DNA of 64,000 bases from Vicia villosa (GCF_029867415.1 NC_081183.1:65670336-65734335), one strand, 5' to 3'; counted from the stretch's first letter, positions 43,801 through 54,929 are shown. A program made the numbers and translations. Notes: generated by a model not told the origin, from the letters alone.

Positions 43801-45252
43801 GCACCATGGTTGTTGCTCATGAGAGAGAAAGTTTCTTCGGTAATTGAATAAGCCACAACTTTTTACCCTAAATCCCCTTTTGATTTCATTCTCTTTTTAT
43901 GTTTTATTAATCTTTTTATTTTTTAGTCTGAGTCAATAATAAAACAAATTGGATCATTCACAATACTCTTCCGGGCTGTTTTACCATTTGCACCCCCAGG
44001 GCCCATATTCCTTTTTGGCACATAAGAAATTAGTAAAGAAAAAACTGCTTCTGGGCTTGATTTTGGGCCCTGCGCCCATTTTACTGTTTACACCTCTATT
44101 TCAATTTCACACCCCCCTTTGCTGTCAATAAAACAATAATAAATAGATTTTCTTTTAATCCTTTGTTGCTATTAATTCTTTTTTCTCAAATGAAAATAAC
44201 AAAAGCATTTTCTATCCAATTAGTTTTTTTTGAAATATTATTTTCTTTTAATTGTTTTGTAATTGTTACTTCTTTTCACTTGCAATTGGTCGATCAACCA
44301 TAAATAATAGTAGTATTTTAGTTAAATTTTGTGCTATATTTTGACTTGTTCTTTTTCATGCTTTCATGCTATTTTCAATATTCTACTTACCGCTTTATTT
44401 TTTTCATGCTTCTTTTAAATCCTAACCTTAGGTAGAAACCATGATAACATTAGGTAGAAATTCCCTTCATACTTAGGCTAGTTTCTTTTTCTTTTGCAAC
44501 ATAAAACACTCTAAAAATACTTGAATAAATTTCCCATAAAAAATACCAAGAAAACTCATAAAAAAAATGACTAATAAATACTTTGACTAATAAAAAGGGA
44601 ATGGAAGCTTGTAACTTCTCTTGCTTAAGGGATGTTCGAGTGCTTGGGGCTCCCTTGCTTAAGGGTTCCATTCAGGCGTAAGTTCCCAACCTCTAAAAAA
44701 ACACAAACCAAAGAGTAACTCGAGTTTCCCTTGCTTAAGGGATTTCCTCGAAACACTCAAACTCTCTCTCTCTTCTCTCGCTTTCTTAAGGGCACCGTTA
44801 TTTCCGCTCCATTGCATCCTAGGCTGTCCCCTTGTGCAAGAGTGCGAACGTTAATGCCGCCCAACTAAAAAACACAAAAACAAACAGAAACTATGGAGCC
44901 GAACTACGGCGCTCTGATTCCTGAAAAGGATACGTAGGCATCAAGTCGCGGGGCTTGAACGAGCACATTTGTAAATATTTCCTTCTTTTCCCCGTATTTC
45001 TTTTGCATTCATTCGCATATAGACATAGACATAGTACACACCCTTTAGATAGAAACAAACATAGGTGGATACCATTGAGTACGATGGGCGCGAGGGGTGC
45101 TAATACCTTCCCCTTGCGTAACCGACTCCCGTACCTTGATTCTCTGGTCGCAAGACCCTGTTCCTTCCTTTGTTAGGTTTTCTGATATTCCTTTCCCTTA
45201 TGGGATAAATATATTAGTGGCGACTCTGTTCATTTTTCGCGAGCGTGCGACA
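40822..45252 (+). repeat. Ogre 3' LTR (4431 bp)
   Basis: Same length as the 5' LTR with no indel; four substitutions were spotted by eye. The TATAAAA copy is at 43134, the stem-loop at 45089-45118 and the PBS-like box at 45218-45228. It ends gcgtgcgaca, followed by the duplicated ATAAC. Confidence 0.97.
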
Positions 45253-45941
45253 ATAACCAATATGTGTCAAGCTTCTGAACGTCCGAGGACAAAGTTACGG
45301 TGTGTGACATTTTTTGGACTCATCCCGAAAGAATCAAATTGTTCAACACATTTCCAACCGTTCTTGTGATAGATTCGACGTACAAGACCAACAAATATAG
45401 GCTTCCTCTTCTAGAGATTGTCGGTGTGACCTCGACGGACAAGACATATTCGGTCGGGTTTTCTTTTTTGGAGTGTGAAAAAGAAGATAACTTTACATGG
45501 GCTTTGGGAATATGCAAGTCTTTGTTGGTTGATCAAAAGGTTATGCCAAATGTCATTGTTACCGACCGGGACAATGCTTTGATGAATGCGGTCGATACCA
45601 TCTTCCCGACATCGACCGCATTACTTTACCGGTATCACATAACTTGCAACGTGAGAAGTAAGATCAAACCCGCGGTTGGGACAAAAGATAGGCCAGATGA
45701 AAGTGGTAAAGTTATTAAAGCCGGTGTTGTGGTGGATAGGATTATGGCCGCATGGAGGGAGATTTTAGATGCACACTCCGAAGAGGTGTATACCGAGAAA
45801 TTGGTACACTTTAGGTCTTTGTGCGTTTCCATTAAGACTTTTTGTCATTGTGTCGAATCCACCATCCTTGACAAAGTAAAGGAAAAAGTTGTTTGTGCTT
45901 GGACAGATCGAGTAAGATATCTTGGTTGCACCATGACTAAC
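45253..45941 (+). pseudogene. FAR1-type MULE transposase, middle part (broken)
   Basis: Continues the gene cut at 24247. After ATAAC the frame reads into the MULE catalytic domain: CDIFWTHPE, first catalytic Asp in LVIDSTYKTN, second in VIVTDRDNA, then HCVESTI. An in-frame TGA at about 45275 (ttc tga acg) breaks it, probably a decayed CGA. The segment ends at the CTAAC target site of the solo LTR; the frame beyond 45941 in the window is LTR sequence, not transposase. Confidence 0.88.
45937..45941 (+). repeat. Solo-LTR target-site duplication, left copy (CTAAC)
   Basis: CTAAC here and at 49455-49459 flank the solo LTR exactly. The transposase frame resumes at the second copy. Confidence 0.95.
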
Positions 45942-48900
45942 TGTTGCACCCCAAAATTTGCCCATCTAATTTTATTTTTAATTGGCTTATACATCTCACA
46001 ATCTCATCTATTAGGTCATTACACACACCATACATTTCATGAAAAGATCAAGGACCCTGGATTAGAGCTCGCTTTGGTTTATATTGTTAACGGAATTCCA
46101 GGTGATCAAAACAATACTAAGGGACAAGCATGAAGTAAATTAATGTTTGATTTGTTATGAAAGACTAAAGTGCACGCAAAGGTGGAATTACGTGTACGAA
46201 TTTGGATTAAGATTTCATCTGAACACGGTTCGTGGTTCATGTCGAAGATGGTTCATATCACACAAGTTCATCATTCATTCAAAAGCTACACAACAAATTA
46301 CAAACCCACTGTCCATTTCAAAATACTTCATGTTACAAAAAATATACAAGGTCCCATATACATATAAATCAAACATTACACCATTCAGAATTCATCCACA
46401 TTTATACAGAATTCAAGTCTAAGTTATTTTCACCATTACATCCCATCCAAATACAAAAGAAAAACTTATGCTAAACTATGTTCCTCTTCATGCTTCAATA
46501 TATCCCAAGATCCCTGCAACCTGCGACAATTAAATATCAGCATAAACAACCATGAGATCAAACCAACAATCGGCAGCATTCTATCACTGAAGCCGAGCCA
46601 TCCCTTGCACTTGACAGTTTCAGCCACACGAAAACAAGAATTCCGCAGAGGAAAAATCCAATAAGTTGCAACTTCTATCAATTAACCTGCAGCCAAAACA
46701 AAAGAATCCAGAATTCAAATGAGAAAAGCGCATCGGTTCGGCAACAAATAAGCAGTTCAGTACAAAAAAATGCAACGAGTCAGAGTATCTATAAAAGTTC
46801 AGCAGGTTTATCAATCCTCAAAAACCTAACAAATAAATGGAGCAAGTTCACTACCATACTATCACAAGCTCAACAGTTTCACAATTTTCCAACAGAGCCC
46901 TATTGATCCTCAAACTTCAGTGTTATAACTTCAACCAACAATTCTAACATCCTAACTACCCTAACCAACCTAACTGATTCGGTTACAACCCTAACATCTC
47001 TAACAGAATTCCCAAAACCTTTCTAACCAAAGCTAACAGAATCAAAACAGAAAATCAGAGAGTTTGTGAATACCTGGAATCTCTATAAAACCAAAACTCG
47101 GCTTCACTTCAAAGGGTCCACCATTTTTCTTCATTGATCTTCACCGATTCATCACCACTTTCACGCACCTTCATCCTCCCCATACCAAAACCAGAGTCTT
47201 CCTCAACCTGTGAAAGAAAACAGAGCGTCAACTCCAATATCGCTCAGCCATCCTTCTCCATACAAACTCAAGAAATCACAGAAGAATCAAGACCGAAAAG
47301 GAAGAAGAAGAGTTCAAAGCAGAAGAGATAAGTTTGTTTACCTGAACCAAAGCCCCGGATCCCGCTCTACGTTTATTTCGCATCCACGATGTATTGAAAC
47401 ACTCGAAGCTCCCATCGAACCACAACTCTCTTCGCCATCAATAAACATTCCACGCGCAGATTTTCATTTTCATGGTTCACACTTCAAATCCTCGAATCAA
47501 AAGAATCCATCATAACCGGCAAAGTTAATCGGAGGGGAGTCGTCGCCATTCATGATCGAGGAAGGGACGCTGAGATGTTTGAACACGATGCCGCTAGCTT
47601 GACGAAAACGATGGCGAGGCTGAGACAGCGGCGCGGTGTTTGATTCGCTGGAAGAAGATTAACGCCGCCGCGAGCTCGTGAGAAGGAGGAAGAAGATTCA
47701 TTTGAAGCTCAAAGGTCACACGAGTAAACCCTAAATCCCCTTTCTAATTTCTTCTTTCTTTTTATTTTTATTTTTATTTAATTGTCCTTTTATTTCTGAA
47801 TCAATAATAATTGGATCAAGAGAAAACCTTGGGCCACGAAATTCCTGATTCATACCCCCTTTGGCCCAGGCTATCACCATTTTAGTAAGCAATAAATCTG
47901 TAACAAAAAATCTCTGTGGGCCTATTACTGATGCATACCCCCCTGGACTTACATTTCACTAATTAAATTTATGTTCTCTTTCACATTTTTAGTAATAAAA
48001 TCACTAATTCTTCACTATCAATTTTAGGCCTTTAATCATATTTTCGACATAAAAAATAATCACAAAAATATTAGTCTAGGCTATTCTTTTAATTCTTTTT
48101 GCTTAATTAGAATTCATTTTTCTCCTATAAAAATCATAAAAAAATAAATAGTATCTTTTAATTCATTTCACACTATATTTTGAATCATTCATTTTCATGT
48201 TTGGTGCTATATTTTCAAGTCATTATTTTAGTCAATTTGTGTACTAATTTTGTATCATTGTTTTGCTTGTAATTTTTGCTTGTAATTTTACTTGTTTGTT
48301 CCTTTAGATTTAGGACCTATAATATCCATAACTTTTAGGTTAGTCTTCCCTTTGAAATCCTATAATTTTAGGTAGAGCTTTAACTTGACAATTTAGGACT
48401 TAGAATCATCTTTTAGATTAAGTTCTTTTCCTTTTTTCTTTTCAACTTTAAAACATTAATAAAGGACGACGCGAATCATGCTAAATGCCTTTTTTTAGTG
48501 TGAAAGAAATGATTGGGGCGTAGGCCCCGATGTATGTTCTTTCCCACTTAGCGGAAGAGAAATGATTGAGGCGTAGGCCTCGGTGTATTTCTTAACCTCT
48601 ATTTAGAGAAACGATCGTGGCGTAGGCCTCGATGTGCATTCTCTAAATATCCAAAGCTTTGTATTTCTTAACCACTATTTAGAGAAATGATTGTGGCGTA
48701 GGCCTCGATGTGCGTTCTCTAAATATTCAAAAAAAAACTTTTTATGGCATGATTCAAGTCACAAATTAATTTCCCTTAAAAGACACCCAACCAAAAACAC
48801 TTCAAAATATCTAATAAAGGCTCAGAGCTAATCAAAGTGAGGAAGTGATGCGATGCCTTGTAGTAGGTTTTCGTCCATCATGGAATCACACATAAAAGAC

Positions 48901-49454
48901 ACAAACCAATCTCTTTTCTCTCTTGCCTCCGAGGCATTCTTTCTCTTGCCTTCAGGGCATTCTTTCTCCTAATCGGACACGTTATTTCCGCTCCATCCCC
49001 AGCTTAAGACTCCAGAGGTCGAGCAGCGGAGTGCGAATGTAACGCCGTCCACTAAAAAACACAAAAACAAACAAAAACTAAAGAGCCGAACTACGGCGCT
49101 CTGATTCCTGAAAAGGATACGTAGGCATTAGGTCGCGGGGCCTAAGCGAGCACAATTATTTATAAACCTTATTTTCCCCGTATTTCTTCTTCTTTCATTT
49201 GCATGCATTCCCTTAGTAATTAAGCTTTAGATTTATACACCCTTAGAATAGAACAAACATAAGTGGATCCTGTGGAGTAACACAGACGTGAGGGGTGCTA
49301 ATACCTTCCCCTCGCGTAACCGACTTCTTACCCGATCTTTGGTCGCAAGACCTTTCCTTATCCTTTCTTTATTCCAGGTTTTCTGATATTCCTTTCCCTT
49401 ATGGGATAAATATATTGGTGGCGACTCTGTTTATCATTTCGCGAGCGTGAGACA
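45942..49454 (+). mobile_element. Solo LTR of an Ogre/Tat-lineage element (3513 bp)
   Basis: Starts tgttgcaccccaaaatttg and ends gcgtgagaca with a perfect 5-bp duplication (CTAAC) and no internal region, so the element was reduced to one LTR by LTR-LTR recombination. It is related to but distinct from the 21-kb Ogre: it shares the tccctta-tgggataaatatatt block, the gagccgaactacggcgctct block (near 49083), the stem-loop and the PBS-like box (49419-49429). A TATAAAA lies at 47084. Four copies of a unit with ggcgtaggcctcgatgt lie at 48500-48730. Small ORFs are not supported. Confidence 0.93.
49287..49316 (+). other. Conserved R/U5 stem-loop, solo LTR
   Basis: Stem cgtgagggg/cccctcgcg, 12-nt loop tgctaatacctt, 138 bp before the LTR end. 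Relative to the Ogre copy, two stem positions change but pairing is kept through G-U or G-C pairs. Confidence 0.75.
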
Positions 49455-50100
49455 CTAACCGAGTTGAATCCGCACATGCGGTCTTGAAGAGGTGGTTAGG
49501 TGATAGCAAGGGAGATTTGTGTCAGGGATGGGACACCGTGAACCAAATGCTCCAAAATCAACACAATGAAATTCAAACATCATTCGGTCGGAGCAAGACG
49601 GTTATGGAACATCGGTTTAGGGCCAAATTCTATTCTCCCAATTGATTTACAACATATCCCGTTCGGGTTCGAATTTTATGTTTCATGAAGCGAAGCGGGC
49701 GGAGACAACGGGTCCGGATAGTTCTAAATATGGATGCACCATTAGAAATACATACGGCCTTCCATGTGCTTGTATACTTTAAAAAAAAATGAAGTTCAAT
49801 TCACCGATACGCATGGATGAGGTAATCGACCATTGGAAGAAGCTTCGTTTTGATGATTTTGACCCGCCGAAAGAAAATGATTCCAAAATCACCATCTCTA
49901 ACGAGTTGGAAGTGATAATGGATAAGTTTGCTAAAGCGGATGACACAATGAAAATGCACATAAAAGAACAATTACGAAAAATTGCATTTCCGGAGACCAC
50001 CGATTTGAAACTGCCATCTCAACCGGTTAAAACGAAAGGTGCACCGAAAAAGTCCAAAAATACACAAGAAGACACATCAACAAAACAATCTCCTTCCTAG
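49455..50100 (+). pseudogene. FAR1-type MULE transposase, C-terminal part with SWIM finger (broken)
   Basis: Resumes after the second CTAAC with RVESAHAVLKRWL, which holds the third catalytic residue (Glu). A 2-nt shift near 49636-49640 breaks the frame; the other frame continues through NISRSGSNF and a SWIM-type finger (YGCTIRNTYGLPCACI) in which the first Cys of the usual CGC is replaced by Tyr. An in-frame TAA at 49780 follows, then the NSPIRMDEVIDHWKKLRF region and a Lys-rich linker up to a TAG at 50098. The frame is unchanged across both stops. Confidence 0.85.
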
Positions 50101-50781
50101 TTTGAACATGTTGATGCATTGTTCCCGGATTCACCGACACCAAAGTCCAAGTGTAGTGGTAACAAAGGAGCCCATATTTCGAAGCCACCTCGCACACCGC
50201 CGATCAAAAAATCACCCATTATCTACAATGATGAGATGCCACTTTTTATGCATAAATATTTCGATAACATAGTTGATGTTGGAGGCGACGTGAATTGTGG
50301 ATATCGGGCCGTTACGGGTTTTCTCGGTCAAGGGGAAGAAAATCCCACTTTAATTCGACAGGAACTTCTTTCGGAGTTGACTTCGCATCGGGACATCTAC
50401 GCCCGACTATATGAAAATCAAGAAAACTTTGAGAAACTTCATGATTTACTTGTTCCATCACTTACCGGTATCGCTCTGGTTTCGAAGTGGATGTCATTCC
50501 CCGATATGGGCCATCTAATAACAAGTGCATATGATCGGGTGTGTGTCGATTTGACGAGATTTGGAGTATGTGAGACATTCTTTCCACTTCATAGTCGACC
50601 GCCATTGGATGCGTCGAGCCGCATCATATGCATCGGGTATCTAAGATCACGGCACTTCGTGCAAGTTTTTTTGAAACCGGGGTGTCCTATACCGGCTAGT
50701 TCTTGTCAATGGACGACACATCATTTAAATGAGGCGGAGACTTGGCCGGATCCTTTCGTTTCAAGAATGGAGGAGTTTTAA
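50101..50781 (+). pseudogene. OTU-type cysteine protease domain downstream of the MULE transposase
   Basis: In the same frame as the SWIM segment, separated only by the TAG at 50098, so it was probably the C-terminal part of one long transposase-OTU protein. The OTU core is intact: Asp and Cys in VGGDVNCGYRAVTGF, and the His in RSRHFVQVFLKP. OTU domains are deubiquitinating-type thiol proteases, and MULEs that carry cysteine-protease modules are known in plants. The 50101-50781 stretch alone is open, so the domain could still fold if expressed on its own. Its role in transposition or defence evasion is unknown. Confidence 0.82.
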
Positions 50782-51185
50782 GAAATGATGAGCCAAGAGC
50801 GTGAGCAAAATAGAGAGCGGTCGAAGACCATACCTATTTTAGATTTAGGCGCCACCGATTGGTTCGATAAATTTTAGTTTTTACCATGCCGTTTTCTGTT
50901 TGTAATGATCGGTGCATGTCTTTTTTGTATGTATTGTCGTTTACCATGTAAAATCGGATCGATTCAAAACATATATAATACAAGTATGTTTTATGTTGTC
51001 ATTGCCTATTTTATGCCTATTTTGAATGCTTTTGGTATTGCTAACACAAAACAGAATGCAATGCACAAAATGCAAAATTCACCTCTGTTTCTGCAAAATT
51101 CGGAAATGAACTTGCGAAATATATATGTTTTCAGACAAATTTCGGAAGTTCATTTCCGAAACTTCCACTGAATGCATGATAAGGT
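50782..51185. other. 3' flank of the MULE gene with palindromic motifs
   Basis: After the OTU stop come about 300 bp of probable 3' UTR. Palindromes of the ttcggaartrcatttccgaa type lie at 51099-51118 and 51140-51161, matching those at 22.87-23.34 kb on the other flank. Confidence 0.6.
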
Positions 51186-51214
51186 TTGTTGGGCCATTAT
51201 TACTCCAATAAGTC

Positions 51215-51222
51215 TATAAATA
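51215..51222 (+). promoter_or_regulatory. TATA box of the truncated companion ORF
   Basis: TATAAATA, 42 bp upstream of the ATG at 51264, with a CT/CA-rich leader between. The arrangement resembles companion ORFs B and C of the first MULE. Confidence 0.5.
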
Positions 51223-51263
51223 CAACACAATCTTCTTCATCCTCTTCACACCACAAAACAAAA

Positions 51264-51415
51264 ATGACACAAACCTACCCCCACCTAGCATTCGTCTACT
51301 TCACCAGTGGCTACCCGATGCTGTTCCATTTCCGCTTCTTGCGCGACACGCCGTTTGTGGACTTGATAACGTCGCTCAACACGCTATTGCAAAATCAGAA
51401 AAATTGAAAGGTTGT
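51264..51415 (+). pseudogene. Truncated MULE companion ORF (N-terminal-domain-like), cut by an LTR insertion
   Basis: ATG at 51264 in the context caaaaatgac, after a TATA box. The 48-codon reading has a strand (LAFVYFTSG), FHFRFLRD and the helix FVDLITSLNTLL, then a TGA at 51405 followed in frame by KVV. The order resembles the first half of the N-domain in the transposase at 2680 and in ORFs B and C. The TGA is likely a decayed codon. At 51416 the gag-only element interrupts the gene; the remainder should lie beyond the window. Homology is by eye and weak because only half the domain is present. Confidence 0.45.
51411..51415 (+). repeat. Presumed target-site duplication of the gag-only element (GTTGT)
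   Basis: Five bases immediately before the LTR terminus tgtaatacgg. The matching copy would lie beyond 64000 and cannot be checked here. Confidence 0.4.
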
Positions 51416-51554
51416 TGTAATACGGTGAACTGACTTTTATTTGAAATGTCGCGGTAAGCAAGAGTCGCCACCGACTTTTATTTTATCCAAATATCGGAAA
51501 GGCTAAAAGAACAGGAAAAACCTTTTAAATAAAAACAGGGTTCGGGGGGTAATT

Positions 51555-51587
51555 ATGCAAAGGGAAGGTGTAAGGCACCCTTTGCAT
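51555..51587 (-). other. Conserved R/U5 stem-loop, gag-only element (left LTR)
   Basis: A perfect 10-bp stem atgcaaaggg/ccctttgcat with a 13-nt loop, 139 bp from the LTR terminus. On the minus strand the loop reads tgccttacacctt, comparable to tgctaatacctt in the other two elements. Copy in the right LTR: 60408-60440. Confidence 0.75.
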
Positions 51588-53169
51588 CCATGGTTTTCCA
51601 TGGGCTCTTAATTGCTTTGCTCTTTTGTTTTCAGAAATGTAGAAGAAAAGAAAATGGACTTTAGCTCGTAAATAAGCGTAGCCATTTTGAAGGTTTATGA
51701 GAAAGAATATAAAAAAAAAGTTTTTAGAGCAAGACAAAGCAATTAGGGTCAATTACCTGGTTAGATGAAAAATGTTCTTTTAGCCTTTCAGGATGAAAGG
51801 GTCTATCCATGCCATAAGAGGGCAGGAAGCCTTTCATTTGGAGGTTGAAGGGTCATCGAGAGTTCGTTCGCCATAAGACTGTCCCATGCCATAGAGAGGC
51901 AGGTAGTCTAAGGGAAGAATCATAATAGCCTTTCGTAGGCAGCCAGAGGATACCTCAGCCTTTTTGTAGGCAACTTCCGAGGGTCGAGGTCATATTGGTG
52001 TATGGAAGGCAGCATCATTTAGGGACTTTTTATGACCTTTGTATTTACCGAGGCAACATGGCTGAGGTATCCTCATATTCGAGGGACATGACTATTCTGC
52101 AAAAAAACACAAGGCAACAGGCAACAAGGCAACAAGAGGGGTTACCAAAAAGTGTGCGTGGGTGCAACAATCACGTGATTAAATTCAGTTATTTATCTTG
52201 TAATTAGTTATCCTAATTCAATTCAAGGCTTGCACTCCCTAACATTACTAACCACAACAGAAAATATAAAGCAGTTTAAGTGCCTTCAAGGCCAAGCAAT
52301 ACATCCTCGGAACAGTTACAAATAATATGGGGAAGGGAAAAAGAAACCTGTGGATCTGACTCAAGTAATAATTAAAGCAGAATAAATAAACAATGTTAAG
52401 ATTTAGGGTTACCGACTATTGAGCTTTGGCGGTTGGTCAACCCTGAAAAATTGGAAAAGGGAAAAATAAACAAGAAGGAGTGAGTGTATTATTAGTTCAA
52501 GTGAGAATTAAGGTTAACCCTAATTAATAAGCGTAACAATTACAGAAAAAGGGTAAGAGACACTTAGCTTCGATTGATGAAGGTTGATGGGCAGAGGTTT
52601 GCCTTGAGCATTGACTCTGATTATCTGAGAATTGATAGAAAATGTAAGACATAAGTGTAGAAGGAATTCATTGACAGCGGGAAGCAAACCCTAAAAATAG
52701 AATAAATAAAACCAAACTAATTAAATCGGCGAAAGATGAAATCTCGATTAAATAGCCTAACCCTAATAATTTGATTAATTAATGAAAATATTAACCTAAT
52801 TTTAAACAATTAAACAACTAAATTAGATTAAATAAATATTTAAATCAAATAAACATTATTTAATAATTAAATCAAAGTAATTATTATAAACTAACTATTA
52901 TTACAAATAAAATGATTATAATTTTATATGAAAAAAATAAAGAAATTAAGAGTAGTTTTATATGAAAGATAAATTAAATATAATTATTGTTGTGATTCGG
53001 TGTGGACGCGCTCTGGAGGTCTATGGTGAGGTCGCAGCTTTAAGGACGTTGGATTGCCTCTGGTTAACATCTGAGGGCTATGATGATGAGAGTGCATCAT
53101 GCCCAGCAGGGATGCGTGGCACCGAATCTTTGCCAAAGAACCCAACAGAAAAAAATCAACAAAATAATA

Positions 53170-53255
53170 TGCAGGAGGCAGGGATCGATCCAGTGCCCCT
53201 GCGCGTCATGACTCTAAGATGCATACCTTCGCCACTACACCACTCAAGCCTTAGC
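53170..53255 (-). other. tRNA-like (SINE-like) stretch in the LTR
   Basis: On the minus strand it has an A-box match TGGTGTAGTGG (53242-53232) and, 52 nt later, the B-box match of GWTCRANNC at 53190-53182 (GATCGATCC). The stems do not form a proper cloverleaf by eye, so it is a tRNA relic or SINE head, not a tRNA gene. The other LTR has it at about 62246-62331, with one A-box change. Confidence 0.45.
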
Positions 53256-54525
53256 TGTTAACAAACCAACGTCAGTTAATATATAAAAAACGTAATTTTC
53301 TAGCATTTTGAAATAAAGCCTGCGCGCCCAGCACTATTCATCATCCTCGTTGCCGTTTTGCCACGGTTTAGTTCATGGCTAATAACCTACAACCACCCAA
53401 TTCATCATACACGTAATATAAATCACAGGTAAGTGCCCAGATCCATTAAACACTACGTCCCGAACATCATGGCACCGCTAATTTGGGCTGATTTTGCTTG
53501 AAACACAAAAGCCCCAATTTAATACCTCCACGACCTAGCAATGGTGGATTACCGCCCCTGTACTTAAACTTCGATTAAACCACACAGAAAGCATCAGAAT
53601 CTTATGGTAAACAAGAATACATGATCAAATTCGATTACCAACATTTGTATGTATGAAATCGACATAAAAATTAAAGAGCATGAACCGAAGTCATATGTTA
53701 CGTGTCTGGGCGTGGGGAAGACTGGCAATTTGTCTGGAATCGATCAGAGAAACCTTAGGAAGGTATTTGAATCCTTGAAACCCTTTGATTCAGGTTGCAA
53801 CCACGAGGAGGATCTTGATTTTTCTTGCACTTGATGAACACGGTTTTGGCTTCTTTGGTCTGCAATTCTCATCAAAATTTCGTCCCCTAATCTCCTATGC
53901 TTGCTCAGTATATATAATAGGAGTAATTAGGTTAATACTTTTTGAACAAATCCCCTTGAAATCTTTGATTGTCACTTTGGAGAAATTGATTGAAATTATG
54001 ATTTCCAATCTTTCTATCTTTGCCAAATTCCAATTTTTTCAATAAATTATGGGGAGCACGAAATTATATGAATTATGGGGGTAAATGATGATTGTATTTG
54101 ATTCAAATTGATCCCTTAAATCATATATTTGATTTTATATTGATTTACTTAATTTTAATCATTTTTAAATGAATAAAAATTCATAATAAATCAAATAAAT
54201 CAAACAATTTTGTGGCAATTGAATTTTGAGGCCTTGGATAATTTGAGGGTGAATATTGGGCCAAGAACGATTGGGTCCCTTTGCAAAAAAAATCAATTTG
54301 AAACCTTTTTCTTCACATTTTCCTCCTCAAATTTGTCCAACTTTGACAAGGGATATCTCCCTCAATTTTTTAGGTATGGAAGAGTTCTAGGACTTTTTGG
54401 AAACCTCAAGATGTCCTCTACAAGCCACTTTGGAACATATTTTTCATTTGAAGATTTTATCTTGATGATATTTCTCCTGACAAAAAACAGCTTTTTTGCG
54501 ATCTTCTAGAAGGACCTATAATGTT

Positions 54526-54929
54526 TTAGTTTGTATGCCAGTCGGAATCTGAAGGTAGAAGAGGATTGAACACTAGAATACCCAGGAATTTGCCCTAGCT
54601 GAAGTAGGGACTTTTGTCGGAGATGGGCTTAAAGATGCCATCCGGCTATTTGGAAAAGATGTATAATGGAGATGGGCTTAAAGATGCCATCCAGCTTGAT
54701 AGACTTGAGAGTCAGAATACATCGTACGTTAGATCGTATCTGAAGGATGTACTTAGGATGAGTCGTACGTTAGACCGAACCTGTGGCGTCAGAATTAAGT
54801 TGTTGGCTAGATTGCCCAGAGCTTTAGGACCATATAAGTGAATTGATTGTTGTGACTCTATCGTCATAAATCCCTTGTTGTGACTTTATTGTCATGATTG
54901 TTTCTGAATTGAATGTCGGGAATAGATAT
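54526..54929 (-). other. Internal 3' region of the gag-only element, LTR-proximal
   Basis: Non-coding. ggagatgggcttaaagatgc occurs twice (about 54617 and 54668), a 51-bp partial duplication. It follows directly on the point where LTR similarity breaks. Confidence 0.5.

Larger units (their letters stand above)
24248..45252 (+). mobile_element. Complete Ogre-type Ty3/gypsy LTR retrotransposon (21,005 bp)
   Basis: Two 4431-bp LTRs (TG...CA) at a constant offset of 16574 bp, a 5-bp target duplication, a tRNA-Arg PBS, an extra ORF before gag, gag-protease, a predicted intron, RT/RNase H/integrase, a tandem-repeat 3' region and a PPT-like tract. Size, extra ORF1, giant LTRs, intron and primer are the hallmarks of Ogre in the Tat lineage. 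All three reading frames are open. By eye the LTRs differ at four sites (24573/41147, 27250/43824, 28548/45122, 28656/45230), so the insertion is recent. It sits in an old MULE transposase gene. This copy could be autonomous; activity cannot be judged from sequence. Confidence 0.97.
51416..54525 (-). repeat. 3' LTR of the gag-only element (truncated and internally deleted)
   Basis: Aligns with 60269-63635 of the other LTR. Compared with it, three segments are missing (about 183, 41 and 35 bp), and similarity stops at about 54525, so at least 365 bp of LTR and the PPT junction are lost. It carries the stem-loop (51555-51587), the PBS-like box (51461-51470 minus) and a tRNA-like stretch (53170-53255). 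Confidence 0.88.

Noticed and set aside
45942..46133. C-terminal extension of the transposase ORF beyond 45941
   Set aside because: The last about 64 codons are read-through into the solo LTR; the true transposase continuation is at 49455.
53170..53255. Functional tRNA gene
   Set aside because: A- and B-box matches exist, but acceptor and T stems do not pair properly by eye, and the sequence sits inside an LTR with a changed A box in the second copy.
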